The notes: generated from the letters alone by a model not told the origin. Shown: positions 10,084-24,721, counted from the first letter of the stretch. The stretch is DNA of 64,000 nucleotides from Corynebacterium sp. 13CS0277 (GCF_002994655.1 NZ_PPDL01000005.1:84087-148086); one strand, 5' to 3'. Program-made: numbers and translations.

Positions 10084-10596
10084 GAGGTACCTTTCCCGCC
10101 CGGGAACCACCCCACCTTGCCCCGGGTGCGGAAAGAAGCATCCGAGGACACGCCGTGCGGCGTGGGGCCGGGGCCCTGCGTCGCCGCAGCGCTTGAAGGG
10201 GGTGGGGTGGTGGACAGTTGCGTTGATTGAAAAATGTGCCATCGGCATGCCGCGTCACCCTCGCACGAGGCACCCGATGTGTGGGTAACCCCGCGGGTGC
10301 GCGGGTGGCGGCACGCGGTAGGTCCATCATAGTCGCCTGCCCGCATCGGGGGCGTACCCCGGTGCCGGCGACACCCCCGGGCGACGGTCGTCGGTAGAGA
10401 AAACCCGGCGCGGATGCGTCAGCCACGCGGTACTCCCCTGCCGTGGCACGACCCGCGCTGCTGTCAACGCATCTGGCTTGACGTCACCGCAGAGACGACA
10501 CATCCCCGGCACCGTGAGGACACCGGGGACGTCGCCACGCATCGCAGACCTAAGGGACGAGGCGACCCTGCCTGCGACGCGCGGGTGAGTGCTCTG
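10084..10596. other. 513-bp gap between hisG and aspA
   Basis: No ORF of coding character. It must hold the aspA promoter (both neighbours are on the minus strand). A 7-bp hairpin, TCCCCGG (10503-10509) with CCGGGGA (10523-10529), lies about 70-100 nt after the hisG stop and could end the his transcript, but it has no T-tract. Confidence 0.35.
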
Positions 10597-11442
10597 CTAG
10601 AGGCGGGCGATGCGGATCTCGGAGGCGAGGATCGCTTCCGCGCCCAGCTCGGCGAGCTGATCCATGATCTTGTTCGCGTCCTTGCGCGGCACCATCGCGC
10701 GCACCGCCACCCACTCCGGGGAGGCCAGGGGGCTGACCGTCGGGCCGGAAATACCCGGGGTGATGCTCGTGGCGTCGTCCAGCAGGTCGGCCGGCACGTT
10801 GTAGTCCAGCATGAGGAAGTTCTGGGCGTGGAGGATGCCCTCGATGCGGCGCAGGAGGCGCTTCATGTCGTCGGTGAGCTCCACCCCGGAGCGGGCGACG
10901 ATCACGGCCTCCGAATCGACGAGCACCTCGCCGAAGGTTTCCAGGCCCTGCTTGGCCAACGTGCGGCCGGTGGAGACGACGTCGGCGATGGCGTCAGCCA
11001 CGCCCAGCTTGATGGAGATCTCCACCGCCCCATCGAGGCGGATGACGTCGGCGTTGATGCCGCGCTTCGCCAAGTCGACGCGCACGAGGTTCGGGTAGGA
11101 GGTGGCGATGCGTGCGCCCTCCAACTTGGTCACGTCCCAGCCTTCGCCCTTCGGTGCGGCGTAGCGGAACGTCGACGCCCCGAATCCGAGCTGCAGCACC
11201 TCAGAGACCTGGGACAGGGAGTCCCACGCCAGGTCCCGGCCGGTGATGCCTAAGTCCAGGTGGCCGTTGGCGACGTAGATGGCGATGTCTTTGGGGCGGA
11301 GGAAGAAAAACTCGATGTCGTTGTCCGTGTCCACCACGGTCAACGCTTTAGAGTCACCGCGGCCCTTGTAGCCAGCCTCCGCAAGAATTTCGGTGGCCAT
11401 CTCGGACAGGGAACCCTTGTTGGGAACAGCGACGCGCAGCAT
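10597..11442 (-). CDS. hisG: ATP phosphoribosyltransferase (long form)
   Basis: First step of histidine synthesis, joining ATP and PRPP. 281 residues is the long, hexameric HisG form with a C-terminal ACT-like domain that binds histidine for feedback inhibition. Visible: [16 protein letters not shown], the phosphate-binding region [22 protein letters not shown] (here [17 protein letters not shown]), and the regulatory C-terminal segment after PTVSPL. ATG at 11442. hisE lies 219 bp upstream on the same strand, as in other corynebacteria, separate from the main his operon. The hisE-hisG spacer carries a pyrimidine-rich tract on the sense strand. Confidence 0.95.
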   Translation of the reverse strand: MLRVAVPNKGSLSEMATEILAEAGYKGRGDSKALTVVDTDNDIEFFFLRPKDIAIYVANGHLDLGITGRDLAWDSLSQVSEVLQLGFGASTFRYAAPKGEGWDVTKLEGARIATSYPNLVRVDLAKRGINADVIRLDGAVEISIKLGVADAIADVVSTGRTLAKQGLETFGEVLVDSEAVIVARSGVELTDDMKRLLRRIEGILHAQNFLMLDYNVPADLLDDATSITPGISGPTVSPLASPEWVAVRAMVPRKDANKIMDQLAELGAEAILASEIRIARL

Positions 11443-11587
11443 GTGGATCTTTCAAACGGTGGGCACCGGTACACCGCCCGCAGCGTCCCCGCGCCCCGCG
11501 GCAGCGGGGTGGGGTCACGGCGGGCAGTGTCGAGTGGTGCGTCGAGGAGGGATATCAGGGACTTTCACTCAACACAGAGCGACATAT

Positions 11588-11618
11588 AAGGAAAACAGCA
11601 AACAGAAGAAGGGAAAAC
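11588..11618 (-). other. Pyrimidine-rich intercistronic tract (hisE-hisG)
   Basis: Sense strand reads GCGTTTTCCCTTCTTCTGTTTGCTGTTTTCCTTATATG-like T/C-rich sequence about 150 nt before the hisG start. Part of the recurring spacer pattern described under findings; it may be a processing or termination zone. Confidence 0.35.
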
Positions 11619-11661
11619 GCGGATACCTGCCGCAGCCCTTGCAGGCGCGCGGCACGGCGCG

Positions 11662-11925
11662 TTAGAGGTGCCGGTAGATGTCGTCGGGGGTGAGCCCCCG
11701 CTCCAGCATGAGCACCTGCGCCCAGTACATCAACTGGGAGAGTTCTTCGGCTAGTTCGGTGTCGGACTGGTACTCGGCCGCAATCCACACCTCGCCGGCT
11801 TCCTCGATCACTTTCTTACCGATGAAGTGCACGCCCTTCTCCAGGGCTTCCACGGTGCCCGAGCCTTCCGGTCGGGTCGCGGCCTTCTCGGACAGTTCGG
11901 CGTAGAGGGAGTCGAAGTTCTTCAC
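11662..11925 (-). CDS. hisE: Phosphoribosyl-ATP pyrophosphohydrolase
   Basis: Second step of histidine synthesis (PR-ATP to PR-AMP). The 87-residue protein is the usual length of a stand-alone HisE and contains the MazG-like core: [19 protein letters not shown] (metal-binding E-x-x-E) and [18 protein letters not shown] (E-x-x-D/Q helix). Start GTG at 11925 gives [15 protein letters not shown], the family N-terminus; the frame is open further upstream but that part has no similarity to HisE. It lies upstream of hisG in the same transcription direction. Confidence 0.93.
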   Translation of the reverse strand: MKNFDSLYAELSEKAATRPEGSGTVEALEKGVHFIGKKVIEEAGEVWIAAEYQSDTELAEELSQLMYWAQVLMLERGLTPDDIYRHL

Positions 11926-12071
11926 CGGACTATTGTTGCATACCAGCCAGTGGGGCCCCGCACCCGCTGCCCGGCGCGCCCAGAACCGTGCGGGCCGAGG
12001 GAGCTCACGCACCCGCTTCTCCCCTGCGACCGGGCGGACACGCTCGCGCGGTGGGCCGGGCGCGTGGTCGG

Positions 12072-12779
12072 CTACTGGGCTGCGGGGTCGTGGGGCGGGA
12101 TGGCCTCAAAGAATGCCTGCATGTCGGCCAGGGTGAGGCCCTCGAAGCTGCGCTGCCCATTCCGGCCCGGCATGTCTGCCAGCAGGCGCGCGGTCGGCGG
12201 GACGGGCGTGCCCGGCAGTTCGGGTAGGGCCACGACCCGGCAGCCCGCCGCCGTGGCGGCCTGCATGCCGCCGGCGGAGTCCTCGAAGACGAGACACTCC
12301 TCGGGTGCCACGCCCAGTGTGCGCGCCGCCATCAGGTACAGGTCCGGCGCGGGCTTGGGGTGCTCCACGTCGCTGCTGGTGAGAGTGCCGGTGAAGAAGT
12401 CGCGGCCGATGCTGTCGAAACAGCCGTCGGCGATCTCCCGGACCGTGTTCGTCACGATCATCATGGGCACGCCGGCATCCCGCAGTTGGGTGAGGAGTTC
12501 CGGCACGCCCGGCATGAATTCCAGGCCGCCGGCAAAAAGCTCGTTCATGCGGGCCACCATGATGTCGAACTCTTCGGCTTCCCGCTCGGGCGTCGGGGTG
12601 ACGCCGGCGTTGTCCGCGCAGATGAGGAAGGTGTTGTGGAAGGAGCCGCCGACGGTGCGGGCCCGCGCCGCGGGCGTCAAGGGGGCGCCGAGGCGCTCTG
12701 CGAGCTCATAGGTGGCGGTCTCCCACACTGGTTCGGAGTTCACGAGGGTGCCGTCCATGTCCCACAGGATCGCTTTCAT
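12072..12779 (-). CDS. HAD-superfamily hydrolase (phosphatase)
   Basis: 235-residue HAD phosphatase with the catalytic motif [13 protein letters not shown] (nucleophile and acid Asp near the N-terminus), a helical cap, motif II MIVTNT, and motif [12 protein letters not shown]. It belongs to the beta-phosphoglucomutase/phosphoglycolate-phosphatase-like group; the substrate cannot be deduced. Two overlapping starts exist (ATG at 12782 or 12779). The gene is 54 bp downstream of metH, so it is probably co-transcribed with it. Confidence 0.88.
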   Translation of the reverse strand: MKAILWDMDGTLVNSEPVWETATYELAERLGAPLTPAARARTVGGSFHNTFLICADNAGVTPTPEREAEEFDIMVARMNELFAGGLEFMPGVPELLTQLRDAGVPMMIVTNTVREIADGCFDSIGRDFFTGTLTSSDVEHPKPAPDLYLMAARTLGVAPEECLVFEDSAGGMQAATAAGCRVVALPELPGTPVPPTARLLADMPGRNGQRSFEGLTLADMQAFFEAIPPHDPAAQ

Positions 12780-12836
12780 CATGGGTGGACACTCTAGCAC
12801 CGGGTGCCGAGGCGGCTGCGGCTTCCGGGCGCCTGC

Positions 12837-16622
<3,786 letters not shown>

Positions 16623-16890
16623 GAGTAGACAGCTTAGTTCATTGTTGGTCTGCCCCCAACACCCCTGCCCACCCAACCGAGCTGCTGCCTGCGGGATACT
16701 CCCCCGCGCGGCGTCACGTACCCTCCCCTGCCCGCGCGCCGCGCACCAGGGACCGCGATCCGTCACGCCGACCGTGCGTCAGGACACGGGGATCCGTCCC
16801 CGAAATATCCCGACATGCCCCGAGCGGCCTCCCGCACGCTTCACACCATGGGTGCGCGGCGGCGGCCGCGACTGTGCCGGGCGTTGTCTG

Positions 16891-17352
16891 CTAGGAGGTG
16901 GCGACCGTGTCCCCCGTGGTCACCGGGATGCCGGTGGCGTCCGACGCCTGGGCGACGCTGCCGAGGTTGTAGACGCGCTCGAAGCCTAAGGTCTGCATCT
17001 TCTTCACCGCCTGCCCCGCGCGGTTGCCGGAGCGGCAATAGATGACGTACGTCGCATCCCGGTCGAGGCTGTCCACCCGGGACAAAAACTCCGGAGAGTT
17101 GAAGGAGATGTTCTCCGCGCCACTGAGATGCCCGGTGGCGAACTCCTCCGGGGTGCGCACGTCCAGGACGACCGCGTCGGCGAAGGATTCGGGGGTCGTT
17201 GCGCCGCTGTCGCCCGCGCCGCTGGGTGCGGAGGTGTGCTCAGTGGTGGGAGTGTTGGAGTCGCTGCCGCAGGCCGGCAGCGTGGAGGCGATGGTCAGTG
17301 CGCCCGCCGCGACGAGAATGCGTCGCAGCAGCGATGGGGACGTCTGCACCAT
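16891..17352 (-). CDS. Rhodanese-domain lipoprotein
   Basis: 153-residue exported protein. The N-terminus MVQTSPSLLRRILVAAGALTIASTLPACGS has a positively charged start, hydrophobic core and lipobox LPAC, so it should be lipid-anchored outside the membrane. A Ser/Thr/Gly-rich spacer precedes a single rhodanese domain (VVLDVRTPEEFATGHLSGAENI) with the active-site loop CRSGNR, whose cysteine carries the persulfide. Likely a sulfur-relay or thiol-redox role at the cell surface; the partner is unknown. It is separated from metH by a 268-bp gap. Confidence 0.88.
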   Translation of the reverse strand: MVQTSPSLLRRILVAAGALTIASTLPACGSDSNTPTTEHTSAPSGAGDSGATTPESFADAVVLDVRTPEEFATGHLSGAENISFNSPEFLSRVDSLDRDATYVIYCRSGNRAGQAVKKMQTLGFERVYNLGSVAQASDATGIPVTTGDTVATS

Positions 17353-17590
17353 GGGGTGAAGCCCTCCTTGGGATTGTCGACAAGGACACACGCGGGACCG
17401 CCTCAAGGGGCGCACCGTGAGTGGCGGAGCCAACAATCACAGCCGCGGTGTTATCTCTACCTCCACTGAGCATACTCGCCCCCGGTGGGTGGCGTGGCGG
17501 ATGCGCGGGCTGCCGCAGAGGGCTCCGGATGGCGCGCCTGCCAGCGGACATGCGCCCTGCGGCGGGTGGATGTCGCGTGAGTAAAGCAAC

Positions 17591-17629
17591 ACCCCGCCCG
17601 GGGCGCTGTTCACACAGCGTGGGCGGGGT
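17591..17629. terminator. GC-rich hairpin downstream of the mshC operon
   Basis: Outer stem ACCCCGCCC (17591-17599) with GGGCGGGGT (17621-17629) and inner stem CGCTGT (17604-17609) with ACAGCG (17614-17619). It lies about 80 nt past the end of the last minus-strand gene of the mshC operon. T-tract is poor, so a Rho-independent role is likely but not certain. Confidence 0.55.
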
Positions 17630-17705
17630 GGATCACACGGAACGCACCCAACAACCATGCATGAGGTTGCATCGGTGTATGGGGCGCTCGCGGCGTGGCG
17701 GGGAG

Positions 17706-18137
17706 CTACAGAATGTCGATCGTCATCTCGTCGTCGTAGGGGTCCGACTGCTCAAAGGTCGGCAGGTTCGCAATGTCAGAGGCGTCCAACTCTAGGGCGC
17801 CGGCGACCCGGGCGAAAAACTCCGTGAGCTCTGCTTCCTCCTCCGGCTCGATGACGGCGTCACCGAACACGGCGTTGATGCGGCCCAACTGGTCGATGGT
17901 GCTGCCCACGAGTCGACTCACGGCCGGGGCGCCGGCCGGGGTAGACAGTTCACTCGCGGCGTCGACGAGCGCGGCGAGCGTCCTTTTCACCTCCACGATG
18001 GCATCCACCTCATAGGGGGCGTCCCAGGCGTCCTTCTCTTCCTCGGTGAGGTAGGCGCCGGTGGCGAACGTCGTCATGTCGTCCGTGAATTCCTCCACGA
18101 AGGCGTTGAGCTCGGCGAGGACAGCGGGGTCGATCAT
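17706..18137 (-). CDS. Conserved hypothetical protein downstream of mshC
   Basis: 143-residue, acidic, mostly alpha-helical soluble protein (no signal peptide, no membrane segment, no cysteine motif). I do not recognise a domain. The start ATG at 18137 overlaps the mshC stop codon (ATGA, 4 bp), so translation is coupled to mshC and the protein may assist mycothiol synthesis or simply ride the operon. In-frame extension upstream inside mshC is compositionally wrong. C-terminus is strongly acidic ([13 protein letters not shown]). Confidence 0.8.
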   Translation of the reverse strand: MIDPAVLAELNAFVEEFTDDMTTFATGAYLTEEEKDAWDAPYEVDAIVEVKRTLAALVDAASELSTPAGAPAVSRLVGSTIDQLGRINAVFGDAVIEPEEEAELTEFFARVAGALELDASDIANLPTFEQSDPYDDEMTIDIL

Positions 18138-19414
18138 AGAGTGATTCCCATCAAGGCATCGAGGGCGCGGGCAACAGTCTCGCCCGGCGCCGCAGCACGG
18201 GCAGCTGCCGCGGGTGCAGCAGCATCTGTGCCCACTGTACCGGCTGCCCACTCATCAATGGCGGCAAGGGCCGCCGGGGTGTCCAGATCATTTGCCAGGT
18301 GCCGCTGGACCGCTGTCACCAGCGCGTCCGCAGCCTGCTGATCGGAGGCACGCCGCGCCGCCTCGCGCCAGGTGCGCAGGCGCTCCTCGGCGCGGGCAAG
18401 CACCGCCTCGGAGAAGTCCCGGTCGGCGCGGTAGTGGTCAGCGAACACCGCCAGCCGGATCGCCGACGGCTCGTGACCTGCCGCCGTGAGCTTGGAAACA
18501 AACACCAGGTTGCCCAGCGACTTCGACATCTTCACCCCATCGAGGGCAATCATGCCGGCGTGCACGTAGTGGCCCGCCATCCTCGGCACTCCGGTGGCGG
18601 CCTCCACGTGGGCGGCGGAGAACTCGTGGTGCGGGAACACCAAGTCGGAGCCGCCGCCCTGAATCGCGAACTCCGGGCCCAGGTAGCGCTGCGCGATCGC
18701 CGCGCACTCAATGTGCCAGCCCGGCCGACCCGGACCGAACGGCGACGGCCAGCTCGGCTCCCCGGGGCGGGCCGCCCGCCACACCAACGCGTCCAAGGGA
18801 TCCCGCTTGCCGGGGCGCTCTGGGTCGCCGCCTCGCTCAGCGAACAGGGCCGCCATGGTCTCCTCGTCCAGGTGGGACTCGTAGCCAAACTGGGCGGTCG
18901 CCTCCCGGGAGGCGTAGATGTCGGGGTACTCCGCATCCTCCACCACGTAGGCCGCACCCACCTCGAGCAGCTTGGATACCAGGGCGATGACGTCGTCGAT
19001 GGACTCCTGCACCCCGATGTAGTGCTGCGGGGGCAGTACCTTGAGGTCCGTCATATCTGCCCGGAACAAGTCAATCTGCCCCTGGCCCAACTCGCGCCAA
19101 TCCACCTGGTCGCGCTCCGCACGTTCGAAGAGCGGATCATCCACATCGGTGATGTTCTGCACGAAGTGCACCTCGTGGCCCAAGGCCAGCAGCTGCCGGC
19201 AGATGAGATCGAAGGTGAGGTAGGTGGCCGCGTGCCCCAGGTGGGTGGCGTCGTAGGGGGTAATCCCGCACACGTACATCCCCACCGGCCCCTGCTCCGG
19301 CACCGCCACGGGCCGGATGGCCTCATCAGCAGTGTCGTAGAGCGCCAGCGGCGCCGGCGTCACACCACCAGGGGTGGGACAGCTGGGAACGGTCGGTGTC
19401 GGCCAAGACTGCAC
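18134..19414 (-). CDS. mshC: Mycothiol ligase (L-cysteine:GlcN-inositol ligase) MshC
   Basis: ATP-dependent ligation of cysteine to glucosaminyl-inositol, the penultimate step in mycothiol synthesis. 426 residues of the cysteinyl-tRNA-synthetase fold: zinc/cysteine-binding [17 protein letters not shown] (Cys49; HxGH-type motif), the WHIECAAIA block, and KMSKS ([10 protein letters not shown]). It lacks the anticodon-binding C-terminal domain expected of a true CysRS. GTG start at 19414 gives [10 protein letters not shown], matching the MshC N-terminus, with AAGGAG 8 nt upstream. The presence of mshC fits an actinomycete that uses mycothiol. Confidence 0.94.
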   Translation of the reverse strand: MQSWPTPTVPSCPTPGGVTPAPLALYDTADEAIRPVAVPEQGPVGMYVCGITPYDATHLGHAATYLTFDLICRQLLALGHEVHFVQNITDVDDPLFERAERDQVDWRELGQGQIDLFRADMTDLKVLPPQHYIGVQESIDDVIALVSKLLEVGAAYVVEDAEYPDIYASREATAQFGYESHLDEETMAALFAERGGDPERPGKRDPLDALVWRAARPGEPSWPSPFGPGRPGWHIECAAIAQRYLGPEFAIQGGGSDLVFPHHEFSAAHVEAATGVPRMAGHYVHAGMIALDGVKMSKSLGNLVFVSKLTAAGHEPSAIRLAVFADHYRADRDFSEAVLARAEERLRTWREAARRASDQQAADALVTAVQRHLANDLDTPAALAAIDEWAAGTVGTDAAAPAAAARAAAPGETVARALDALMGITL

Positions 19415-19487
19415 GAGGGGCACTCCTTGAAGTTGAGCCCGCAGCAGCGCCACGGGGAGGGTTCTATGAAAAACGTGACTGGGGATA

Positions 19488-19511
19488 AGGCGAGAAAACT
19501 GGAAGAAAACG
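19488..19511 (-). other. Pyrimidine-rich intercistronic tract (uppP-mshC)
   Basis: Sense strand reads GTTTTCTTCCAGTTTTCTCGCC about 75-95 nt before the mshC start, after G/C-rich sequence from the uppP end. Same pattern as the trmI-arc and mutB-meaB spacers. Confidence 0.35.
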
Positions 19512-19676
19512 GCCGCGCAGCCACGGACGCGCGCGTGACACACGCGGGCTGCGCGCAGAGGTCTACCGCATCCAACGCCCCGCCGGGCGCACGCATTCCC
19601 TTTCTCCCCTGTTCGATGAGGAGGTGATGGGGACTGCGCGCGGACCCGCGCGGACGCCGGCGGGTTCAGGACCGGG

Positions 19677-20549
19677 TTAGCCGGCCTGCAGCACACCCGC
19701 CGCGAGCAGCGCCATGACCGCCAGGCCCGCAGGAATGCGGTAGGCGGCGAACCAGCTGAAGGAGTGGTGGGCGACGAACTTCAGCAGCCACGCAATCGAC
19801 GCATACCCCAACCCGAATGCGATGGCCGTGCCCACGAGCAACTGCATGCCGCTGGCCGCCTGCCCGGCCTCCGGGTTGAAAGCATCGGGGAGGGAAAACA
19901 GCCCCGAGGCCAGCACCGCCGGAATCGCCAACAGGAAACTAAACCGGGCCGCCACCTCGCGGGTCAGCCCCAAAAACAGGCCCGCCGAAATCGTGCCGCC
20001 GGAGCGCGACACGCCAGGAATGAGCGCCAGGCACTGCGCCAAACCCATCACCAGCGCATCCTTCATCGTCAACTGGTCGAAGCTGCGGGTCTTGCGGCCC
20101 AGCTTCTCCGCGGCGATGAACACGAAAGAAAACACGATGAGCACACCGGCGGTGATCCACAGGTTGCGCAGCCCCTCCCGGATGTAGTCCTTGGCGAGGA
20201 ACCCAATGATGGACACCGGCAGGGTGCCGGCGATGACCATCCAGCCCATCTGGTAGTCGAAGCCGCGGGCCGCGGGGTTTTTCAAGCCCTGGAACCAGGC
20301 GGTGATGATCCGCAGAATGTCCCGCCAGAAGTACACCAGCACGGCGGCCTCGGTGCCGAGCTGCACGACCGCCGTGAACGAGGCACCCGCATCGTTGCCG
20401 TAGAGCAGCTCGGAGACGATCCGCAGGTGCCCGGAGGAAGAGATCGGCAGGAACTCGGTGAGCCCCTGCACGACCGACAGCACGATGGTTTGGCCCCAGC
20501 TGATGGACGACTCGGCCTGCTGGGCCGCGAGAAGATTCAGATCAATCAC
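19677..20549 (-). CDS. uppP: Undecaprenyl-diphosphate phosphatase UppP/BacA
   Basis: Integral membrane enzyme that recycles undecaprenyl diphosphate for peptidoglycan and arabinogalactan synthesis and gives bacitracin tolerance. 290 residues, many hydrophobic helices, with the two active-site motifs [16 protein letters not shown] and [14 protein letters not shown] start at 20549 ([25 protein letters not shown]) is the choice that leaves a normal family N-terminus; the frame upstream has no hydrophobic or conserved content. It precedes mshC with a 262-bp gap and diverges from the aldo/keto reductase gene 70 bp away. Confidence 0.93.
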   Translation of the reverse strand: MIDLNLLAAQQAESSISWGQTIVLSVVQGLTEFLPISSSGHLRIVSELLYGNDAGASFTAVVQLGTEAAVLVYFWRDILRIITAWFQGLKNPAARGFDYQMGWMVIAGTLPVSIIGFLAKDYIREGLRNLWITAGVLIVFSFVFIAAEKLGRKTRSFDQLTMKDALVMGLAQCLALIPGVSRSGGTISAGLFLGLTREVAARFSFLLAIPAVLASGLFSLPDAFNPEAGQAASGMQLLVGTAIAFGLGYASIAWLLKFVAHHSFSWFAAYRIPAGLAVMALLAAGVLQAG

Positions 20550-20619
20550 ACCCAGGCACGCTACCAGCCGCCGCCAGGGGCGGGAAGAGCGTGCCGGGCG
20601 AGCTTGTAGCATGGGGTGA

Positions 20620-21570
20620 ATGAAACAGCGCACGGTTGGCCACGCAGGATTGCGAGTCTCCCGCCTGGGGTTGGGCACCTCCACCTGGGGGGATCAAACC
20701 TCCCTGGACGAGGCCGCCCGCCAGCTGGAGGTGTTTGGTGCCGCCGGGGGCAGCCTCGTCGACGTGGCCGCCTCCTACGGCGGGGGCGCGGCGCTGGAAA
20801 TGCTTGGGGAGCTGTTGCCCCGCACGCCCCGCCACCAGTGGGTGATCTCTGCGGCCTCGGGCGTGGACCCCGCCCAGCCGATCGGCCGCCGGGTGGATTG
20901 CTCCCGCCGCTTCCTCATCACCAGCCTTGATGAGACCTTAAAGACCCTGGGCACAGACTTCATTGACCTGTGGTCGGTGGAGTTCTGGGATCCGCGCACC
21001 CTGCCCGAAGAGGTCGCCGACACCCTGGACTATGCGGTGCGGACGGGCCGCGCCCGCTACGCGGGTGTGCGTTCCTACGCGGGCTGGCAGCTGGCTGTCA
21101 CCCATGCGGCGGCGAATCATGCGGCGGCCTCAGCCCGCCCGATCGTGGCCGCGCAAAGCGAATACAACCTGCTGGTGCGCCGCGCGGAGGAAGAACTGCT
21201 GCCCGCGACCGCGCACCTGGGCGTCGGCTTTTTCGCGGCGGCCCCGTTGGCGCAGGGGGTGCTCACCGGGAAATACCGGGGCGGGATCCCGGAGAACTCC
21301 CGCGCCCACAGTGCGCAGCGCTCCGCGGAGGTGCACGGCTACCTGGATTCCCGCACCGACGCCATCACCCACGCGGTCGCCACGGCGGCGGAAGGTTTGG
21401 GTGTGACCCCGGGCGCGGTGGCCACTGCCTGGGTACGAGACGCTGTCGGGGTGACCGCCTGCATCCTGGGGGCCCGGACCGCAGCCCAATTGGAGGAGAA
21501 TCTGGCCAGCGAGGCTCTGGTCCTGCCGCCGGCCATCCGCGACGCCCTCGACGACATCAGCCGCTCCTAG
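20620..21570 (+). CDS. Aldo/keto reductase
   Basis: 316-residue NAD(P)H-dependent oxidoreductase of the AKR fold. N-terminus [24 protein letters not shown] is the usual first barrel strand; the family pattern ...[23 protein letters not shown] follows, then [13 protein letters not shown] and the C-terminal coenzyme region [12 protein letters not shown]. The usual YxxD catalytic tyrosine region appears as [10 protein letters not shown], where Tyr is present. Substrate unknown. It is the first gene of a plus-strand group with a lipoprotein and pyrD, and its promoter must lie in the 70-bp gap to uppP. Confidence 0.88.
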   Translation: MKQRTVGHAGLRVSRLGLGTSTWGDQTSLDEAARQLEVFGAAGGSLVDVAASYGGGAALEMLGELLPRTPRHQWVISAASGVDPAQPIGRRVDCSRRFLITSLDETLKTLGTDFIDLWSVEFWDPRTLPEEVADTLDYAVRTGRARYAGVRSYAGWQLAVTHAAANHAAASARPIVAAQSEYNLLVRRAEEELLPATAHLGVGFFAAAPLAQGVLTGKYRGGIPENSRAHSAQRSAEVHGYLDSRTDAITHAVATAAEGLGVTPGAVATAWVRDAVGVTACILGARTAAQLEENLASEALVLPPAIRDALDDISRS

Positions 21571-21639
21571 CGCCCGGGTGGCGAGGCGTCGGTGGGGGTG
21601 CGGCGTGCGTGCCCGCCGCGCGCGCTAAGCTGGTGGCTT

Positions 21640-22893
21640 GTGTATATCCCCCGCCGTCTTCCCTTCCTCGGTGGCAGTCGTGATGCCGCGATTGTCTCCG
21701 CGCTGTCTTCCCGCCCGGACCGCACCCCGCCGCGCCGCCGTGCTGCCGCGGCACTGCTGGGGGTGCCGCTGCTTGTGGGGTTGAGTGCCTGCGGGCAAGC
21801 CCCCGCCGGGTTGGAGGGCACGGACTTTAGTCTCGCCACCCGGGTGGCGTCGCCGCAGGCGGAGTCCTTCGCCGGCACCGCGTCCTCCCCCGCGGCCGAT
21901 GTGCGGGCTATCTCCGCGCTGGTGCCGGGCTCCGCGGGATCCCACACGGTGCTCATGAGGAGCGCGGGCGGGCTTCTGGTCGCCTCCCTGGAGGAGGCCG
22001 CCGCGGGCGCGGCCCGTGCGGTGCGGGGCCTGGACGCCGCGGCCGAGTGCGGCACCCCGAGCGCCTCCGTGCACGCGGCCGACACTTTCGTCGTGGCGTG
22101 CCCCCGCGGGGAGGACACCACCGCGATTTTCCTCATTGACGGCACGACCGCTGAGGCCACCCACATTGTCGACGCCCCGCTGCGCGGCACCGCCGCCGTG
22201 CAGACCGCCGGCGGGCGCATCGTCGTCGCCAGCGCCACGGACGGCACCGTCCTCGCCTACACCGCGGCCGGGGAAGAATCGGGCCGCACCACCGTCGACC
22301 GGCCCACGAACACCCTCGTGGCGGTGGGTGCCCGCACCTACACCGACGGCGCCGACGCCGAGCACACCTCCGGGGAGGCGGACGGCGACGCCATCGTCGC
22401 CATCAACGCCGACGACACCGTCATCCAGGGCGTGAAGGTGGACCTGGGCCGCCCGGGCGCGGCACTGCGCATCGGCACCGGTGTGGGCCAGGCCGTCCCC
22501 GGCGGCGACAACATGGTCCTGGCCACTAATGTGCCCGGCAACCAGCTGTTCGTCTACACCGTGGAGCCCGTCATCCGCCTACACCAGGTCGGCAACACCG
22601 GCACCGGCCCCTGGGCTGTCGCCTGGGATGCCGCCCGCAACCTGGCGTGGGTGTCGACCACCGGCGACAACACGCTCACCGCCTACCGGCTGTCCGGCGG
22701 CGTGCCCGAGGCCGTCGGCAGCGTCGACGCCCCGGCGAACGTCACCAGCCTCGCCGTCGTCGACGGATCGCTCCTCGTCGCCACCGACGGTGCCGACAGC
22801 GCCCCGGCGCTCGTCGTCGTGGACGCCGCGGCCGCCACTGCGGCGGTCAGCGACCCGGGCCGCACGGACTTCGCACCCCGCCGCGGGCAATAA
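21640..22893 (+). CDS. Lipoprotein with beta-propeller-like repeats
   Basis: 417 residues. GTG start at 21640; an arginine-rich leader and the hydrophobic segment [18 protein letters not shown] with lipobox LSAC mark a lipoprotein (mature N-terminal Cys). The rest is Asp/Val/Ala/Thr-rich with recurring strand-turn units ([32 protein letters not shown]), as in YVTN-type beta-propellers such as those near pyrD in other corynebacteria. Likely a surface binding or assembly protein; no catalytic residues are apparent. It lies 69 bp after the reductase and 95 bp before pyrD. Confidence 0.8.
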   Translation: MYIPRRLPFLGGSRDAAIVSALSSRPDRTPPRRRAAAALLGVPLLVGLSACGQAPAGLEGTDFSLATRVASPQAESFAGTASSPAADVRAISALVPGSAGSHTVLMRSAGGLLVASLEEAAAGAARAVRGLDAAAECGTPSASVHAADTFVVACPRGEDTTAIFLIDGTTAEATHIVDAPLRGTAAVQTAGGRIVVASATDGTVLAYTAAGEESGRTTVDRPTNTLVAVGARTYTDGADAEHTSGEADGDAIVAINADDTVIQGVKVDLGRPGAALRIGTGVGQAVPGGDNMVLATNVPGNQLFVYTVEPVIRLHQVGNTGTGPWAVAWDAARNLAWVSTTGDNTLTAYRLSGGVPEAVGSVDAPANVTSLAVVDGSLLVATDGADSAPALVVVDAAAATAAVSDPGRTDFAPRRGQ

Positions 22894-22907
22894 CCCCCGG
22901 GCCGTCC

Positions 22908-22962
22908 TCGGTCATTCTTGTTCTCCTTGTTGTTCTCCTTGTTCGTTTCGCCCGCTTGCACG
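22908..22962 (+). other. Pyrimidine-rich intercistronic tract (lipoprotein-pyrD)
   Basis: Plus-strand counterpart of the minus-strand spacer tracts: T/C-rich with a tandem repeat of TTGTTCTCC (TTGTTCTCCTTGTTGTTCTCC form). It lies between the lipoprotein stop and pyrD start, again on the sense strand. Confidence 0.4.
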
Positions 22963-22988
22963 GGCCGCCCGAGAAACCCCCTCCCACC

Positions 22989-24107
22989 ATGGCGTTTTCC
23001 CACCCCTTCCGTTCTGCCCTGTACTCCACCGCCCTCAAGGGCATGTTCACTCTCCCCCCGGAGCGCATCCACGAGCTCATCAGCGACGGCGTCGGTGTGC
23101 TCAACTTCGCGGGCCCGCTGAACCGCCTCCTCAACAAGGCGCTGCCGGTCAACGACCCGGTGCTCACCCAGGAAGTGTTCGGCGTGACCTTCCCCCGCCC
23201 CCTGGGGCTAGCCGCCGGGTTCGACAAAAACGCGGTCGCCCCGGACGCCTGGACCCCGCTGGGCTTCGGCTACGCGGAGCTCGGCACCGTCACCGCCTCC
23301 CCGCAGCCGGGCAACCCCGCCCCCCGCCTGTTCCGCCTGCCGCAGGACAGAGCCATCCTCAACCGCATGGGCTTCAACAACAAGGGCGCTGCGGCAGTGG
23401 CGACCAACCTGCGCCGCAAGAAGAGCAACGACGTCATCGGTATTAACATCGGCAAGACGAAGGTCGTCCCCGCCGAGCAAGCCGTCGACGACTACCGGCG
23501 CAGCGCCTCCCTGCTGGGCAACCTCGCGGACTACCTCGTCGTCAACGTCTCCTCCCCCAACACCCCGGGCCTGCGGGACCTACAGGCCGTCGAGTCGCTG
23601 CGCCCCATTCTCACCGCCGTCCGCGACGTCACCACCGTACCGGTGCTGGTGAAGATCGCCCCCGACCTGAGCGACGAGGACATCGACGCCGTGGCAGACC
23701 TCGCCGTCGACTTGGGGCTCGCCGGCATCGTGGCCACCAACACCACCATCAGCCGCGAGGGGCTGGCAACTCCCGCCGCCGAGGTCGAGGCCATGGGCGC
23801 GGGCGGTATTTCCGGCCGCCCCGTCGCCGCCCGCTCCCTGGAGGTGCTGCGCCGCCTCTACGCCCGCGTCGGCGACAAACTCGTCCTCATCTCCGTCGGC
23901 GGTATCGAAACCCCTGAGCAGGCCTGGGAACGCATCAGCAGCGGCGCGACCCTCCTGCAGGGCTACACCGGCATGATCTACGGCGGCCCCGACTGGATTC
24001 GCGACATCCACCGAGGGATCGCCGCCCAGATCCGCCACCACGGCCTCGGCAACATCGCCAGCGCCGTCGGCTGCGGCCTGCCGTGGGCCGACGAAGCCAT
24101 CAGCTAG
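22989..24107 (+). CDS. pyrD: Dihydroorotate dehydrogenase (quinone), class 2
   Basis: Oxidises dihydroorotate to orotate in pyrimidine synthesis and passes electrons to menaquinone at the membrane. 372 residues with the class-2 N-terminal helical extension (residues 1-50), FMN barrel motifs [20 protein letters not shown], the catalytic-serine region [32 protein letters not shown] and the C-terminal [30 protein letters not shown] at 22989 agrees with the family N-terminus. A strong hairpin terminator follows at 24214. Confidence 0.96.
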   Translation: MAFSHPFRSALYSTALKGMFTLPPERIHELISDGVGVLNFAGPLNRLLNKALPVNDPVLTQEVFGVTFPRPLGLAAGFDKNAVAPDAWTPLGFGYAELGTVTASPQPGNPAPRLFRLPQDRAILNRMGFNNKGAAAVATNLRRKKSNDVIGINIGKTKVVPAEQAVDDYRRSASLLGNLADYLVVNVSSPNTPGLRDLQAVESLRPILTAVRDVTTVPVLVKIAPDLSDEDIDAVADLAVDLGLAGIVATNTTISREGLATPAAEVEAMGAGGISGRPVAARSLEVLRRLYARVGDKLVLISVGGIETPEQAWERISSGATLLQGYTGMIYGGPDWIRDIHRGIAAQIRHHGLGNIASAVGCGLPWADEAIS

Positions 24108-24213
24108 CCAAACAAACGAACACCACCACAGGGCACCGCCCGGGGCACGAGGAACCCGGCGGTGCCCTGCGTGCTGTGGATGCCCGAACATCTTGAGGCC
24201 CGCGCAGCAAAAA

Positions 24214-24240
24214 CGCCCACCCCACATGAAGGGGTGGGCG
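24214..24240 (+). terminator. Terminator after pyrD
   Basis: Perfect 10-bp stem CGCCCACCCC (24214-24223) and GGGGTGGGCG (24231-24240) with a 7-nt loop, 107 bp after the pyrD stop and before a convergent minus-strand gene; AAAAA on the left flank would serve as the T-tract in the minus direction, so it may be bidirectional. Confidence 0.7.
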
Positions 24241-24325
24241 CTCTGCGGTGAAGCACTGCGCGTGTTAGGTGCGTCGCCGCATCCTCGTCATCCTCGTCAC
24301 GCGTCGTGCCCCGACAGCGGGAACA

Positions 24326-24721
24326 TTAACCGCGGGTGACTGAATGCCGTCGCAGCAGCAAGCCCGCCAGCAGCGCGGTCACCGCGTACGCGACCAGCCA
24401 GCCAGCCTCCATGACGTGCAGCTCCGGGTTGGGCAGGAAACGGCTGCCCACCACCAGCAGCACCGCCACCCCGAGCGCGATGGGGCGGGCGATGGTCTGC
24501 AGCTGCCCGGGCATCCGGACAGCGTACGCCCCGAGCAGCCCCGCGGCCACGACGATACTCAGCAGCCGGGGTGTCACCGACACGAGAGCGAAAATCCCCT
24601 GGGAACTCATCGCAAGGAACACCATCACCCCCAGCACGACAGCGATCGCGAGAAACGCCCCGCCGAAGCGCAGGCTGGCGGGAACGGGCAGGGGCGCGCC
24701 GGGGGCGTGGGATCGGGCCAT
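24326..24721 (-). CDS. Small integral membrane protein, unknown function
   Basis: 131 residues with four predicted membrane helices (FGGAFLAIAVVLGVMVFLA; TPRLLSIVVAAGLLGAYA; ARPIALGVAVLLVVGSRF; AGWLVAYAVTALLAGLLL). No motif I can name. ATG start at 24721; a longer in-frame extension upstream is basic and unlikely. It lies downstream of the PEBP gene on the same strand (89-bp gap). Confidence 0.75.
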   Translation of the reverse strand: MARSHAPGAPLPVPASLRFGGAFLAIAVVLGVMVFLAMSSQGIFALVSVTPRLLSIVVAAGLLGAYAVRMPGQLQTIARPIALGVAVLLVVGSRFLPNPELHVMEAGWLVAYAVTALLAGLLLRRHSVTRG

